Shown here one piece after another: positions 7,478-16,557 of a stretch of 64,000 bases of DNA (the stretch's first letter is position 1; every line of letters begins with the position of its first letter). The translations under genes were made by a program, and so were the position numbers. The DNA comes from Nocardia vinacea NBRC 16497. Lineage in GTDB: Bacteria; Actinomycetota; Actinomycetes; Mycobacteriales; Mycobacteriaceae. Below the pieces are notes generated by a model. The model was not told where the DNA came from. It saw only the letters and a program-made list of their open reading frames with translations, and made no database searches. The stretch is from positions 19,552 through 83,551 of the forward strand of contig NZ_BAGN01000167.1 of NCBI RefSeq assembly GCF_000308835.1, read 5' to 3'.

Positions 7478-9265
7478 TCAGTACCCTGCGGGCAGGGCGG
7501 CGAGCATATCCCGCGTGACCGCCACGGCGTTATCCGAACTGCCGCCCTTGACCAGCAATGTCGCGAAGGCCAGATCCCCGCGGTAGCCGACGAACCACGA
7601 ATGCGAGCCGCCGTCGACCTCGGCCTCCCCAGTCTTCCCGTACACCTCGCCCTGGTCGGCAATGCGTTCGGCGGTACCGCCGGTGACCACCTTGCGCATC
7701 ATCAGGCGTAAACCATCGATCACTTCGGCCCCGATGGCCGGACGGTCCCCTTCGATCTCCGTGGTCCGCCCGGCGATCAGATACGGCACCGGCGCCGACC
7801 CGTGCGCGACGGTCGCGGCGAGCACCGCCATTCCGAACGGGCTCACCACCACCTTGCCCTGGCCGATGCCGTCCTCGGTGCGCTGGATCATATCGTCGGC
7901 CGGTGGCACCGAACCCGATTCGGTCGGCAGGCCCGGAACCGTATACACCTGTCCCACACCGAGTTTCGCTGCGGCATCGTGCAGTGCGTCGCCGGGCAGG
8001 TCACTGGCCAATTTCGCGAACGCGGTATTGCAGGATCGCTCGTAGGCGGTGGCCATCGGTACGTCACCGAGTTGGAAGAGATTGTAGTTGGGAATTGTCC
8101 GCTCCCCGATGATAATTCGGCTCGGACACGGCAAAACCGTTTCGGGCGTGGCCTTTCCGAGCGACATCGCCGCAGCCGCGGTCACCGTCTTGAAGACCGA
8201 GCCCGGCGGGTACTGGCCGATGGTGGCCACCGGCCCGGCACGGTCGGCCGCCTTGTTCTGTGCGACAGCGAGAATCGCGCCGGTCGACGGCCGCAGCACC
8301 ACCATCATGGTCTGCTCCTCGCGGCCGCTGACGGCACGCTGCGCGGAGTTCTGCACATTGCGGTCGATGCTGAGCGAGAACGACGGGGCGGGTTGTGCGG
8401 GCACCTCGGTGAGTACGTCGGTATCGGCGCCGTTGGCGTTCATGGTGACAACGCTCCAGCCCGCCTTGCCGTCCACCTCGGCGATCACCGTCTTGCGCAC
8501 CTGCGCGAGCAGATCGGGTGCGAAATCGCGGTCGGTGGCGACCATATCCCACTGCTGGGTCAGCGTTACCCCGGGCAGACCGATGAGATCTCCACTCACC
8601 TGTTCGAATTCGTACTCGCTCAACAACGCGACGGTGTACTCGCCCTTGGCGGCGTACGCCGCGCTCCGGATCGCCTCAGGGGTGAGCCGGTCGTCGAAGC
8701 GGTTCAACGCCGCCGCCAGCGAGGTCGCGGTGTAACCCGGATCCGGTGCGGAGGCCGCGGTGAACGCGACACGAGATACCTTGCCCGGCACCAGCACATC
8801 ACTGCCGGACTGCTCGTTCACCCTGGCGCGTGGGGCCGGGTTGGCGCGCAGTGCCATGGTCTGGGTGGCGCCGAGTTTCGGGTGGATATCGGAGGAGGTC
8901 CAGCGCACCATCCAGCGGCCGTCACTGCGGCCCATCTGCAATTGGCCGGTGTATTTCCAGTTCCGGTCCTTGGGCAGGCGCCACTCGTAGGTGTAGTCGA
9001 CGGTCGCGGTATCGCCGGTGACCCGGGCCGCACCGGTATGCGCCGTCAACTTCTCGGCCTGCAACTCGTCCCATGCGGAACGCAATGCGGCGGTTGCCTT
9101 CTCGGGCTGACTGGTGAGATCGGCCGCGGCCTCGATGTCGTGGTCGGCGAAGGCGGCCAGGAAGGCATCGGCTGCGGGCACCGGTCCCTGCGGGCTGGCC
9201 GAGCAGCCGGATCCCGCCGCCGCGAACGCCGCGACGGCCAGCGTGATGAGCATGCGAGTCGACAT
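7478..9265 (-). CDS. Penicillin-binding lipoprotein (class B PBP, Rv2864c type)
   Basis: About 595 residues. An N-terminal signal ends in a lipobox (AAAGSGCSA), then an NTF2-like MecA_N domain (about 25-140), a dimerisation region, and a transpeptidase domain with SVFK (active-site Ser), SCN and KTG in order. It cross-links peptidoglycan at the outer face of the membrane. ATG 9265 was chosen over an upstream TTG because it directly precedes the signal peptide. Length and position match M. tuberculosis Rv2864c, upstream of the GNAT-ispG-rip1-dxr block. The C-terminus faces the BTAD-FHA gene 7 bases away. Confidence 0.9.
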   Translation of the reverse strand: MSTRMLITLAVAAFAAAGSGCSASPQGPVPAADAFLAAFADHDIEAAADLTSQPEKATAALRSAWDELQAEKLTAHTGAARVTGDTATVDYTYEWRLPKDRNWKYTGQLQMGRSDGRWMVRWTSSDIHPKLGATQTMALRANPAPRARVNEQSGSDVLVPGKVSRVAFTAASAPDPGYTATSLAAALNRFDDRLTPEAIRSAAYAAKGEYTVALLSEYEFEQVSGDLIGLPGVTLTQQWDMVATDRDFAPDLLAQVRKTVIAEVDGKAGWSVVTMNANGADTDVLTEVPAQPAPSFSLSIDRNVQNSAQRAVSGREEQTMMVVLRPSTGAILAVAQNKAADRAGPVATIGQYPPGSVFKTVTAAAAMSLGKATPETVLPCPSRIIIGERTIPNYNLFQLGDVPMATAYERSCNTAFAKLASDLPGDALHDAAAKLGVGQVYTVPGLPTESGSVPPADDMIQRTEDGIGQGKVVVSPFGMAVLAATVAHGSAPVPYLIAGRTTEIEGDRPAIGAEVIDGLRLMMRKVVTGGTAERIADQGEVYGKTGEAEVDGGSHSWFVGYRGDLAFATLLVKGGSSDNAVAVTRDMLAALPAGY

Positions 9266-9329
9266 CGGGACCGATCGTATAGTCAACCGCGAGCAAACGG
9301 CTGTGGCACACCGATGTTCGGTGCCGCGT

Positions 9330-10193
9330 TCAGTCCAGCAGCACGGTCGCGAAGGTGGCGATCTGCCGGAATCCGACCCGGCTGTAGGCCCGGCGGGCGA
9401 TGCCGTTGTAGTCGTTCACGTAGAGGCTCGCGGTGCGGCCCGAGGCCACCACCGCATTCGCCACGGCGGCCGTACCGCGGGTGCCGAGACCGGCGCCGCG
9501 ACGTTGCGGATGTACCCACACGCCCTGGATCTGCCCGGCACGCCGGGACAGCGATCCGACCTCGGCCTTGAACACCACTTCGCCGTCCTCGAAACGCGCC
9601 CAGGCACGGCCGGATTCGATCAGGCTCTGGATCCGGCGCCGATAGCCGCGGCCGCCGTCGCCCGCGCGCGGATCGACCCCGACCTCCTCGATGAACATGG
9701 CGATCGCCGCGGCGAGATAGCGCTCCAACTCATCCGGCCGAACCCTGCGGACCTGCGCATCGGCGGTGGCCAGTGCGGGCTGGCCGAGAGCCAGCAGCGG
9801 CTGCGCACCGCGTAGCTCGCGTTCCGGTCCCCAATGCGCGGACAGCATCTCCCACAGCGGCAGCGTCAATTCCTGACGCCCGACCACCGACGAGCACACC
9901 CGCGGCCAGCGGAGCGCCCGCGTGGCAAAGGCGCGCAACGCATCCTCGTCACCGCGCAAGGGCACCAGATTCGCCCCGGAGAAGCACAGCGATTCCGACG
10001 GTCCACCCCGACTCCACAGCTCACCGTGTCCGACGCCGGTATCCAAGCCGAATTCCTGTAACCGCGCCGCCACCATGCACGAGGCGATCGGATCGCTATC
10101 CAGCACCCGCAGCACCTGTGCCAGATCCCGATTCGCGAGCTGACGCGCGGGGGCATCCTTGGCCCGTCGCGCCGGTTCCAGCAGACTCCGCAC
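9330..10193 (-). CDS. GNAT family N-acetyltransferase with DUF4081 N-terminal domain
   Basis: About 287 residues. The N-terminal part (LAQVLRVLDSDPIASCMVAAR) fits the DUF4081 domain; the C-terminal part carries a GNAT acetyl-CoA loop (VWVHPQRRGAGLGTRGTAA) followed by SLYVNDYNGIARRAYSRVGF. It probably acetylates a small molecule or protein; the substrate is unknown. The longest open frame begins at 10340 inside ispG; GTG 10193 is preferred because it avoids the overlap and has an AGG-containing sequence upstream. Same position as Rv2867c, between the PBP gene and ispG. Confidence 0.82.
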   Translation of the reverse strand: MRSLLEPARRAKDAPARQLANRDLAQVLRVLDSDPIASCMVAARLQEFGLDTGVGHGELWSRGGPSESLCFSGANLVPLRGDEDALRAFATRALRWPRVCSSVVGRQELTLPLWEMLSAHWGPERELRGAQPLLALGQPALATADAQVRRVRPDELERYLAAAIAMFIEEVGVDPRAGDGGRGYRRRIQSLIESGRAWARFEDGEVVFKAEVGSLSRRAGQIQGVWVHPQRRGAGLGTRGTAAVANAVVASGRTASLYVNDYNGIARRAYSRVGFRQIATFATVLLD

Positions 10194-10281
10194 ATCGACA
10201 GCCTGCCACGAATCTGTCGACTGTGGTACGGCTACTCGGGAACTCCCGGCCGTAACGACCGCTTGCGGGTCGCTCGAAAGA

Positions 10282-11439
10282 TCAGCCGACGGTGACGACG
10301 GGTTCGCCCGCGCCTGCCGTCTCGTCCATCTCCTCGGCAATGCGCATGGCCTCTTCGATCAAGGTCTCCACGATCTGCGCCTCCGGCACGGTCTTGATGA
10401 CCTGCCCCTTGACGAAGATCTGGCCCTTGCCGTTGCCCGAGGCGACACCGAGATCGGCCTCACGCGCCTCACCCGGACCGTTCACCACGCAGCCCATCAC
10501 GGCCACCCGCAGCGGCACCTCCATGCCCTCCAGACCGGCGCTCACCTCATTGGCCAAGGTGTACACATCGACCTGGGCGCGACCGCAGGACGGACAGGAG
10601 ACAATCTCGAGCTTGCGCGGGCGCAGGTTCAGCGACTGCAGAATCTGCCCGCCGACCTTGATCTCCTCGGCCGGCGGCGCGGACAGCGACACGCGAATCG
10701 TGTCGCCGATGCCGTCGGCCAGCAGCGAGCCGAATGCGACGGCGGACTTGATCGTGCCCTGGAACGCTGGACCAGCCTCGGTCACACCGAGGTGCAGCGG
10801 GTAGTCGGACTGCGCGGCCAACTGGCGGTAGGCCTCGACCATGACCACCGGATCGTTGTGCTTGACCGAGATCTTGATATCGCCGAAGCCGTGCTCCTCG
10901 AACAGGCTCGCCTCCCACAGCGCCGATTCGACCAGTGCCTCCGGGGTCGCCTTGCCGTACTTCTCCAACATCCGCTTATCCAGCGAACCGGCGTTCACGC
11001 CGATGCGAATCGGGATGCCCGCGGCGCCCGCGGCCCTAGCGACCTCGCCGACCCGGCCGTCGAATTCCTTGATATTGCCCGGGTTTACGCGCACCGCGGC
11101 ACAACCCGCATCGATGGCGGCGAAGATATAGCGCGGCTGGAAATGGATATCCGCGATAACCGGGATCTGGCTCTTGCGCGCGATGGTCGCCAGTGCGTCG
11201 GCGTCCTCCTGGCGCGGGCAGGCAACGCGCACGATATCGCAGCCCGAGGCCGTCAGTTCGGCGATCTGCTGCAGGGTGGCGTTGATGTCGTGGGTTTTGG
11301 TGGTGGTCATCGACTGCACGGAAATCGGGTAATCGCTGCCGACGCCCACATTGCCCACCATCAATTGGCGGGTCTTGCGGCGAGGCGCGAGAACGGCCGC
11401 GGGTGCGGTCGGCATCCCCAATCCGATTGTGCTGGTCAC
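10282..11439 (-). CDS. ispG: 4-hydroxy-3-methylbut-2-en-1-yl diphosphate synthase
   Basis: A 385-residue IspG (GcpE). It reduces methylerythritol cyclodiphosphate to HMBPP, the penultimate step of the MEP isoprenoid pathway, using a 4Fe-4S cluster. Cluster cysteines are visible in SCPSCGR and MGCVVNGPGE; the TIM barrel holds HFQPRYIFAAIDAG and RVNPGN. Length is normal for the two-domain bacterial enzyme. With rip1 and dxr upstream on the same strand it reproduces the mycobacterial dxr-rip1-ispG order, so two MEP enzymes sit together here. Confidence 0.97.
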   Translation of the reverse strand: MTSTIGLGMPTAPAAVLAPRRKTRQLMVGNVGVGSDYPISVQSMTTTKTHDINATLQQIAELTASGCDIVRVACPRQEDADALATIARKSQIPVIADIHFQPRYIFAAIDAGCAAVRVNPGNIKEFDGRVGEVARAAGAAGIPIRIGVNAGSLDKRMLEKYGKATPEALVESALWEASLFEEHGFGDIKISVKHNDPVVMVEAYRQLAAQSDYPLHLGVTEAGPAFQGTIKSAVAFGSLLADGIGDTIRVSLSAPPAEEIKVGGQILQSLNLRPRKLEIVSCPSCGRAQVDVYTLANEVSAGLEGMEVPLRVAVMGCVVNGPGEAREADLGVASGNGKGQIFVKGQVIKTVPEAQIVETLIEEAMRIAEEMDETAGAGEPVVTVG

Positions 11440-11560
11440 TTTCGGCTGCCTACTTTCGTGCGTACTGATTCGGGCCGTTCGCCTACCGAGCTTAGCCGCG
11501 TATCACGGCTGCTCACCCTGTGACAGCCATGACATGAGTCATGACACACAGATGTCCCGA

Positions 11561-11607
11561 AATGCCAGCAATCCGGCATTCGCGGTGGTTATCGCGGCAC
11601 AACCGCG
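11561..11607 (-). terminator. Hairpins downstream of rip1
   Basis: Just past the rip1 stop (11621) on the minus strand lie two inverted repeats: AATGCC with GGCATT (8-nt loop), and CGCGGT with ACCGCG around a longer loop. Either could end rip1 transcription before ispG. No U-tract. The exact element is uncertain. Confidence 0.4.
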
Positions 11608-11620
11608 ACAGGTTAGCGCG

Positions 11621-12823
11621 TCAGCGGAACAACTGGATCGGATTCACGATGTCGGCGACCAGCGTGAGCACCATATACGCACCGCCGATCACCACTGCGA
11701 TGTAGGTCACCGGAAGCAGTTTCAGATAGTCGACCGGACCGCCCGGCGCCAGCCCCTTCCAGCCGCGGACGGTATTGCGAACCTTCTCATAGAGCACCAC
11801 CGCGATATGCCCGCCGTCCAGCGGCAACAGCGGCAGCAGGTTGAACGCGCCGAGGAAGAAGTTCAGGCTGGCCAGGACCAGGATGAACACGCCCCACAGG
11901 CCGCGCTCGGCGGTCTCGCCGCCGATCTTGCTCGCGCCGTAGACACTGACCGGGGTCTCCGGATCGCGCTCGCCACCGGTCACCGCGGTCCACAGCGCGG
12001 AAACCTTCTGCGGCATCTGGGCCAGCGATTCCACCGTGCGCACGAACATCTGCCCGGTATACGCACCAGCGGCCGGAATCGCGGCCAGCGCGTTGTACTT
12101 CAGGGGCTCGTAGTACTCCGAACCGACGCCGACCGCGCTGACCTCGCGGCCCGGCCCGCCGTCATCGGGATAGCGCGTGACGCGTTCCGGGGTGACCTCG
12201 ATGGTCCTGGTCTGACCGTCGCGCTCGATGGTGTAAGGGAACGGGCCGGTCTGCTTCTGGGTTTCGGCGGTGAACTGCTGCCAGGTCGTCACCTTCACGC
12301 CGTTGACGGCCTTGACGACGTCACCGCGCTGCAAACCGGCCTGCTGCGCCGGTCCGGTGCCCTGGCAGTCGGCCAGCGATTTATCCGGATTCTGCTGGGC
12401 GACGCATTTCATCGCGCCGATGGTGGTCGCGGGCGGCTGGTCGAAGCGCGGCAGTCCCCAACCGATCGCGAGTACGACCAGCAGGAGGAAGCCGAGCACG
12501 AAGTTCATCGCGATCCCGCCGAACATCACGACCAAGCGCTTCCAGGTGGTCTGGCGATACATGGCCCGGTCGAGATCCTCGGGGGCCAGTTCGTCCAATG
12601 CGGTCATGCCCGCGATATCGCAGAAGCCGCCGAGCGGGAGCGCTTTCAGGCCGTATTCGGTTTCACCGCGCCGGAACGAGAAAATCTTCGGACCGAAGCC
12701 GATGAAATAGCGCCGCACCTTCATGCCGGTGGACTGGGCAGCCCACATATGCCCGCATTCGTGCAGCGCGATCGAAATCGTGATGCCGAGGGCGAACAGT
12801 ACGAACCCCAACGCGAACACCAT
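11621..12823 (-). CDS. rip1: Site-2 intramembrane zinc metalloprotease (Rip1/RseP family)
   Basis: 400 residues. HECGH lies in the first membrane segment (about residue 21) and LPLDGGH in the last third supplies the third metal ligand; a PDZ domain (about 130-220, GLQRGDVVKAVNG) lies between. The protease cleaves membrane-anchored anti-sigma factors and small membrane proteins inside the bilayer. ATG 12823 was chosen because AGGAGGG lies 11 nt upstream and the N-terminus then matches M. tuberculosis Rip1; the open frame extends 13 codons further. It follows dxr after a 277-base gap in which I see no gene. Confidence 0.95.
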   Translation of the reverse strand: MVFALGFVLFALGITISIALHECGHMWAAQSTGMKVRRYFIGFGPKIFSFRRGETEYGLKALPLGGFCDIAGMTALDELAPEDLDRAMYRQTTWKRLVVMFGGIAMNFVLGFLLLVVLAIGWGLPRFDQPPATTIGAMKCVAQQNPDKSLADCQGTGPAQQAGLQRGDVVKAVNGVKVTTWQQFTAETQKQTGPFPYTIERDGQTRTIEVTPERVTRYPDDGGPGREVSAVGVGSEYYEPLKYNALAAIPAAGAYTGQMFVRTVESLAQMPQKVSALWTAVTGGERDPETPVSVYGASKIGGETAERGLWGVFILVLASLNFFLGAFNLLPLLPLDGGHIAVVLYEKVRNTVRGWKGLAPGGPVDYLKLLPVTYIAVVIGGAYMVLTLVADIVNPIQLFR

Positions 12824-13100
12824 TTGCTGTACAGCCCTCCTGCGTTGCGCAGCTCGCCTCAAATGAAGTGCGGCCGCCCGCAGCGGCCGCGATTACCCAC
12901 ACAGGCACGTCCGTCCGCGCCGCGGGCACCCCGACCACAGTAACCGGCTGCCGACCAACCTTCGCTCCCAAGTCTGCCAGGCCACCATCCGGCGGCGCGT
13001 CCGATCGCATCGACGGCCGTTCGGGGCAGACGATCCGCCCTGGCCGCGCACTTTCGCACGCACACCGCAGAAAGCGCCGGATAGGGCGGGAATTGCGCGC

Positions 13101-14243
13101 TCAGGCCGAGTGGACGAGCGCGCGGGCGTAGTCGCGCGCCCAGGTGTCGGCCGCCAGCACGTCGTCGAGTGTCTCGGGCTCGGCCTGCCACCGATCGGCC
13201 GCCTCGACCGTTCGGGCGACGGTGCGCACGATATCCGGGAAACGAATGATCCCGTCCAGGAAGGCTTGCACCGCAATCTCATTCGCCGCGTTGTAGACCG
13301 CGGTGACGCTGCCGCCCGCGGTGCCCGCCTGCCTGGCCAGCTCGACCGCCGGGAATACCGCATTGTCGACCGGCTCGAATTCCCAGGTCGACGCGGTGCT
13401 GAAATCGCAGGCGGTGGCCGCGCCCGGTACGCGATCGGGCCAGCCGAGTGCCAGTGCGATCGGCAGCTTCATATCGGGCGGGCTGGCCTGAGCAAGGGTG
13501 GAGCCGTCTTTGAAGGTGACCATGGAGTGCACGATCGACTGCGGATGCACCGTGACATCGATGCGGTCGTAGGGCACCCCGAACAGCAGATGCGTCTCGA
13601 TCAGTTCGAGGCCCTTGTTCACCAGCGAGGCCGAATTCAACGTATTCATCAGGCCCATCGACCAGGTCGGATGCGCCTTCGCCTCGGACGGATTCACCGA
13701 TTCCAGCATTTCGGTGGTCCAGCCGCGGAACGGACCTCCCGACGCGGTCAGCACCAGCCGATCCACCTCCTCGGCCCGGCCGCCGCGCAGGCATTGGGCG
13801 AGCGCGGAATGTTCGGAGTCGACCGGCACGATCTGGCCGGGTGCGGCGGCGCGGGTCACCAGCGAGCCGCCCGCGACGAGGGATTCCTTATTCGCCAACG
13901 CCAGTCGGGTGCCCGATTGCAGGGTGGCCAGGGTCGGCTCCAGGCCGAGCGAACCGACCAATGCGTTGAGTACGACATCGGCCTCGGTGCGGCGCACCAA
14001 TTCGGTAACCGCGCCGGGGCCGCGCAGAGCCAGGTCGAGCCGGGTGCCCGCGGCCGGATCGGCGACCGCGACATTGCGGGTCCCGGTGGCGGCCATCTGG
14101 GCCGCGAGCAGCTCGGTATTGCCGCCGCGCGCGGCCAGCCCGACCACCTCGAACTTGTCGGGATTGGCGGCAATCACCTCGAGCGCCTGGGTACCGATGG
14201 AACCGGTGCTGCCGAGCAGAAGGACTCTCACAATGTCGGACAC
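13101..14243 (-). CDS. dxr: 1-deoxy-D-xylulose 5-phosphate reductoisomerase
   Basis: 380 residues, the first committed enzyme of the MEP pathway, converting DXP to MEP with NADPH. A Rossmann motif LLLGSTGSIGTQ is at the N-terminus; ANKESLVAGG, the metal-binding VDSEH and ASGGPFRG motifs follow, then NSASLVNKGLELIE. Length is typical. It heads the dxr-rip1-ispG order. The divergent DUF2631 gene lies 166 bases away. Confidence 0.97.
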   Translation of the reverse strand: MSDIVRVLLLGSTGSIGTQALEVIAANPDKFEVVGLAARGGNTELLAAQMAATGTRNVAVADPAAGTRLDLALRGPGAVTELVRRTEADVVLNALVGSLGLEPTLATLQSGTRLALANKESLVAGGSLVTRAAAPGQIVPVDSEHSALAQCLRGGRAEEVDRLVLTASGGPFRGWTTEMLESVNPSEAKAHPTWSMGLMNTLNSASLVNKGLELIETHLLFGVPYDRIDVTVHPQSIVHSMVTFKDGSTLAQASPPDMKLPIALALGWPDRVPGAATACDFSTASTWEFEPVDNAVFPAVELARQAGTAGGSVTAVYNAANEIAVQAFLDGIIRFPDIVRTVARTVEAADRWQAEPETLDDVLAADTWARDYARALVHSA

Positions 14244-14409
14244 GGCCCCATTGTGGCAGCGAGGTTAGCGACGCGCCCGAAGGCGGTAGCCCGCGTAACC
14301 ACGTAGCGCGCCGCTGACCCAGCCGATCCAACACAGCCCTGCTGGCTACGACGAGCGGTCGTATGCCACGATATCGGCAGCAACGCTTACACCGAGCTAA
14401 GGAGCGATC

Positions 14410-14676
14410 GTGGCCGCCACGGAACTCGAACCCACCAGTGACCGCGCAATCGTCACCCACGTGGACACCGCCGAGGTTCCGTCCGCCGCATGGGGCTGGA
14501 GCGGGGAATCGCGCCGCACCTTCCGTGTCGCGGGCTGGATCGTCTGCTTGATCCTGCTGGCCATGACGATCGGCAACCACAAGGGCCACATCGAGGACCT
14601 GTTCCTGGTCGGTTTCGCCGCCGCGATCGCGGGCGTCCTGATCCGCGACTCGATCCTGCGCCGTAAGCCTCGGTAG
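14410..14676 (+). CDS. DUF2631 small membrane protein
   Basis: 88 residues with the conserved actinobacterial segment VDTAEVPSAAWGWS (about 18-31) followed by two hydrophobic segments (VAGWIVCLILLAMTIG and LFLVGFAAAIAGVLI) and a basic end. GTG 14410 with AAGGAG 5 nt upstream. Family members usually sit next to dxr, as here. Function is not known; membrane location is inferred from hydrophobicity. Confidence 0.8.
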   Translation: MAATELEPTSDRAIVTHVDTAEVPSAAWGWSGESRRTFRVAGWIVCLILLAMTIGNHKGHIEDLFLVGFAAAIAGVLIRDSILRRKPR

Positions 14677-14717
14677 TCCACACCGAAAGGTATTGACTCG
14701 CTCGGGGATTCGCCCGC

Positions 14718-15638
14718 CTAACGCCCTCGTCGCTTGGCGGGCTTTTTCTTGGCTCCGGCGTTCTTGACGACATTCCTCGTCGAACGCTTGGCGGTGGTCT
14801 TCTTCGGCTCGGTCTTCTTGCGCTGAGCCTGGGCCCGCGAGCTGCGTTCCGAACGGCCGCGCACGACGCCGACGAACTCTTCGATCAGTTCTGTGGTGTG
14901 TGCGGCTGGCCAGGCCAGGGCGATTTCCGTAGCCGGGACGCCCATCATCGTCCGGTAGACGAGGTCGCGGCGGGCGTACAGCCGGGCAATGGAATGCGGG
15001 ACGATGGCGACGCCGACACCGGCCGCGACCAATTCGATGGTGTCCGCGATCGCATCGATATCGCTCGAGTCCTGGATCCGTTCGCCCTCCAGATCGCCCA
15101 TGCCCACCTGTTCGAACAGCGACAGGGTGTGGTCTTTGGGCACCACGACGACGGGAAGCTCTCGGTAGAGCGGAATCGCGCTCAGACCTGCACGATCGAT
15201 GGGCAGACGGACGAAACAGGCGTCGACGCGCCCGTCACGCAGCGCGGCGAGTTGTTCGGCCATCGGAATCGGGACCACCTCCAGCGCGGTGTCCGGAAAC
15301 CGCTCACCCCAGATCCGCGTCCATTTGGAGACCGTCACGCCAGGTACGAAGCCGACCCGTAATGCGACATCCTCCGCAGCCACGGGCTCGGGCTCCGCTG
15401 CGCGCGCGATGATATCCCTGGCATCGCGCAGCAACTGCTGCCCCTCGTCGGTCAGCTGGGTCGGCTGCGCTCCGGGCACAAAAAGCTTCTTCCCGAGTTC
15501 TTGCTCCAAATCGATCACCGTGTGACTCAACTTCTGCCGCGAAATGTGCAGCGATTTCGCCGCCCGGGCGAAATGCAGTTCCTCGGCAACCGCGACAAAC
15601 CAGCGCAGGCGGGTCACGTCGATGGACTCGGGGTTCAT
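14718..15638 (-). CDS. LysR family transcriptional regulator with a lysine-rich C-terminal tail
   Basis: 306 residues from ATG 15638 (MNPESIDVTRLRWFVAVAEE); the open frame reaches 15731 but the added residues do not belong to the fold. The winged HTH covers about 1-60 (FARAAKSLHISRQKLSHTV), then a LysR substrate-binding domain. The last 40 residues are extremely basic (KKTEPKKTTAKRS, KKKPAKRRGR), unlike ordinary LysR proteins, and resemble histone-H1-like tails. It is divergent from a DUF5997 gene across 154 bases; I recall this pair as recurrent in actinobacteria, suggesting control of that gene. Confidence 0.85.
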   Translation of the reverse strand: MNPESIDVTRLRWFVAVAEELHFARAAKSLHISRQKLSHTVIDLEQELGKKLFVPGAQPTQLTDEGQQLLRDARDIIARAAEPEPVAAEDVALRVGFVPGVTVSKWTRIWGERFPDTALEVVPIPMAEQLAALRDGRVDACFVRLPIDRAGLSAIPLYRELPVVVVPKDHTLSLFEQVGMGDLEGERIQDSSDIDAIADTIELVAAGVGVAIVPHSIARLYARRDLVYRTMMGVPATEIALAWPAAHTTELIEEFVGVVRGRSERSSRAQAQRKKTEPKKTTAKRSTRNVVKNAGAKKKPAKRRGR

Positions 15639-15792
15639 TCGTATGAGCGTATTGCCATCGGGGCTGTCGACTCGCGAGGCGGGTGGCCCGAGGGCACCGC
15701 CGGGCCGGATACGCGGTGGCCTCGCCTTCACTCGTCCGAGTGCAACAGACTGCGGGCGAACTGCGTCCGGGGGTGCCCATTAGGCTGTAGCG

Positions 15793-16206
15793 GTGAGCCC
15801 GGATAAGAAACCGCAGACCATGAAGCCGCTGACCGCGGCGAACAAGCTCGGCATCTACCTTCCGGCGACGCCCGAGGAATTCCGCAACTCCCCGATCTCC
15901 CGCGCCGAACTCGAAGAGTTGCGCACCAATCCCCCGGCCTGGCTGACCGAACTACGCAAGACGGGCCCATTCCCCCGCGATATCGTCGCCCGCAAACTCG
16001 GAGTTTCCAATACCGGCCTGGCCCGGGCCGAAGTCTCCGATGCGATGAACGCCGAGGAAATCGCCGCGCTGCTCGCCGATCCGCCCGAGTGGCTGATCCA
16101 CGAGCGCGAGAACTACGCCGCGGTGCTGAAGGAAAACGAGCGCATCAAAACCCAGCAGGCCGAACGCCGCGCCGCGTCCAACCGCCCCGCCAAGAACCGC
16201 ACCTAG
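15793..16206 (+). CDS. DUF5997 family protein
   Basis: 137 residues, soluble and charged. It carries TAANKLGIYLPATPEEF at about 14-30 and RKLGVSNTGLARAE near the middle, consistent with DUF5997, and ends in a basic stretch. No catalytic motif is recognisable. The start is GTG 15793. It is divergent from the LysR gene, probably its regulator, and is followed by a clear hairpin terminator. Function is unknown. Confidence 0.75.
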   Translation: MSPDKKPQTMKPLTAANKLGIYLPATPEEFRNSPISRAELEELRTNPPAWLTELRKTGPFPRDIVARKLGVSNTGLARAEVSDAMNAEEIAALLADPPEWLIHERENYAAVLKENERIKTQQAERRAASNRPAKNRT

Positions 16207-16207
16207 A

Positions 16208-16235
16208 ACAGCCGCACTCAACTGGGTGCGGCTGT
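16208..16235. terminator. Bidirectional hairpin terminator
   Basis: ACAGCCGCAC and GTGCGGCTGT form a perfect 10-bp stem with an 8-nt loop between the convergent DUF5997 gene and the small membrane protein gene. Confidence 0.8.
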
Positions 16236-16254
16236 GTTCGGGTGGTGGAAGCGG

Positions 16255-16557
16255 TTATGTCGCACCGGGTTTCGTGGTGACCAGTTGGCAGGTTCCGTCG
16301 GTGCACGAGCGCTGCAGTCGGCCGCGGGACAGCGTCTGGAGCAAGCCGATCGCCCAGCAGGTCGGGCAGCCACGCAGTGCGACGAGACCGACCGGCAGGA
16401 GCAGCAGACCGACGGGGCCAACCGCAGGCAGCAGTGCGAACGAACCGACCACAGCGCCGAATCCGATTGCGCCACGGGCCAAATGGCGCGGTAGCGACGC
16501 ACTGGCGAATTCATCGCGCCCGCCCGTCGCCCGACCACTACGCGATGCTTTCGTCAT
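16255..16557 (-). CDS. Small cysteine-containing membrane protein downstream of an ECF sigma factor
   Basis: 100 residues from ATG 16557, which has GGAGG 6-7 nt upstream. A charged N-terminus is followed by two hydrophobic segments (about 30-62) and a C-terminal part with GCPTCWAIG and RSCTDGTC, four cysteines in two CxxC/CxxxxC-like sets. The layout recalls DUF2892/YgaP-like proteins. The gene overlaps the sigma gene by 20 bases, so the two are probably translated together. It could be a redox- or metal-sensing partner of the sigma factor; that is inference. Confidence 0.65.
   Translation of the reverse strand: MTKASRSGRATGGRDEFASASLPRHLARGAIGFGAVVGSFALLPAVGPVGLLLLPVGLVALRGCPTCWAIGLLQTLSRGRLQRSCTDGTCQLVTTKPGAT

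Noticed and set aside
7802..9571. 589-codon plus-strand open frame
   Set aside because: Antisense to the penicillin-binding lipoprotein; arginine/glycine-rich with no domain.
10159..11523. 454-codon plus-strand open frame
   Set aside because: Antisense to ispG, which has all cluster cysteines.
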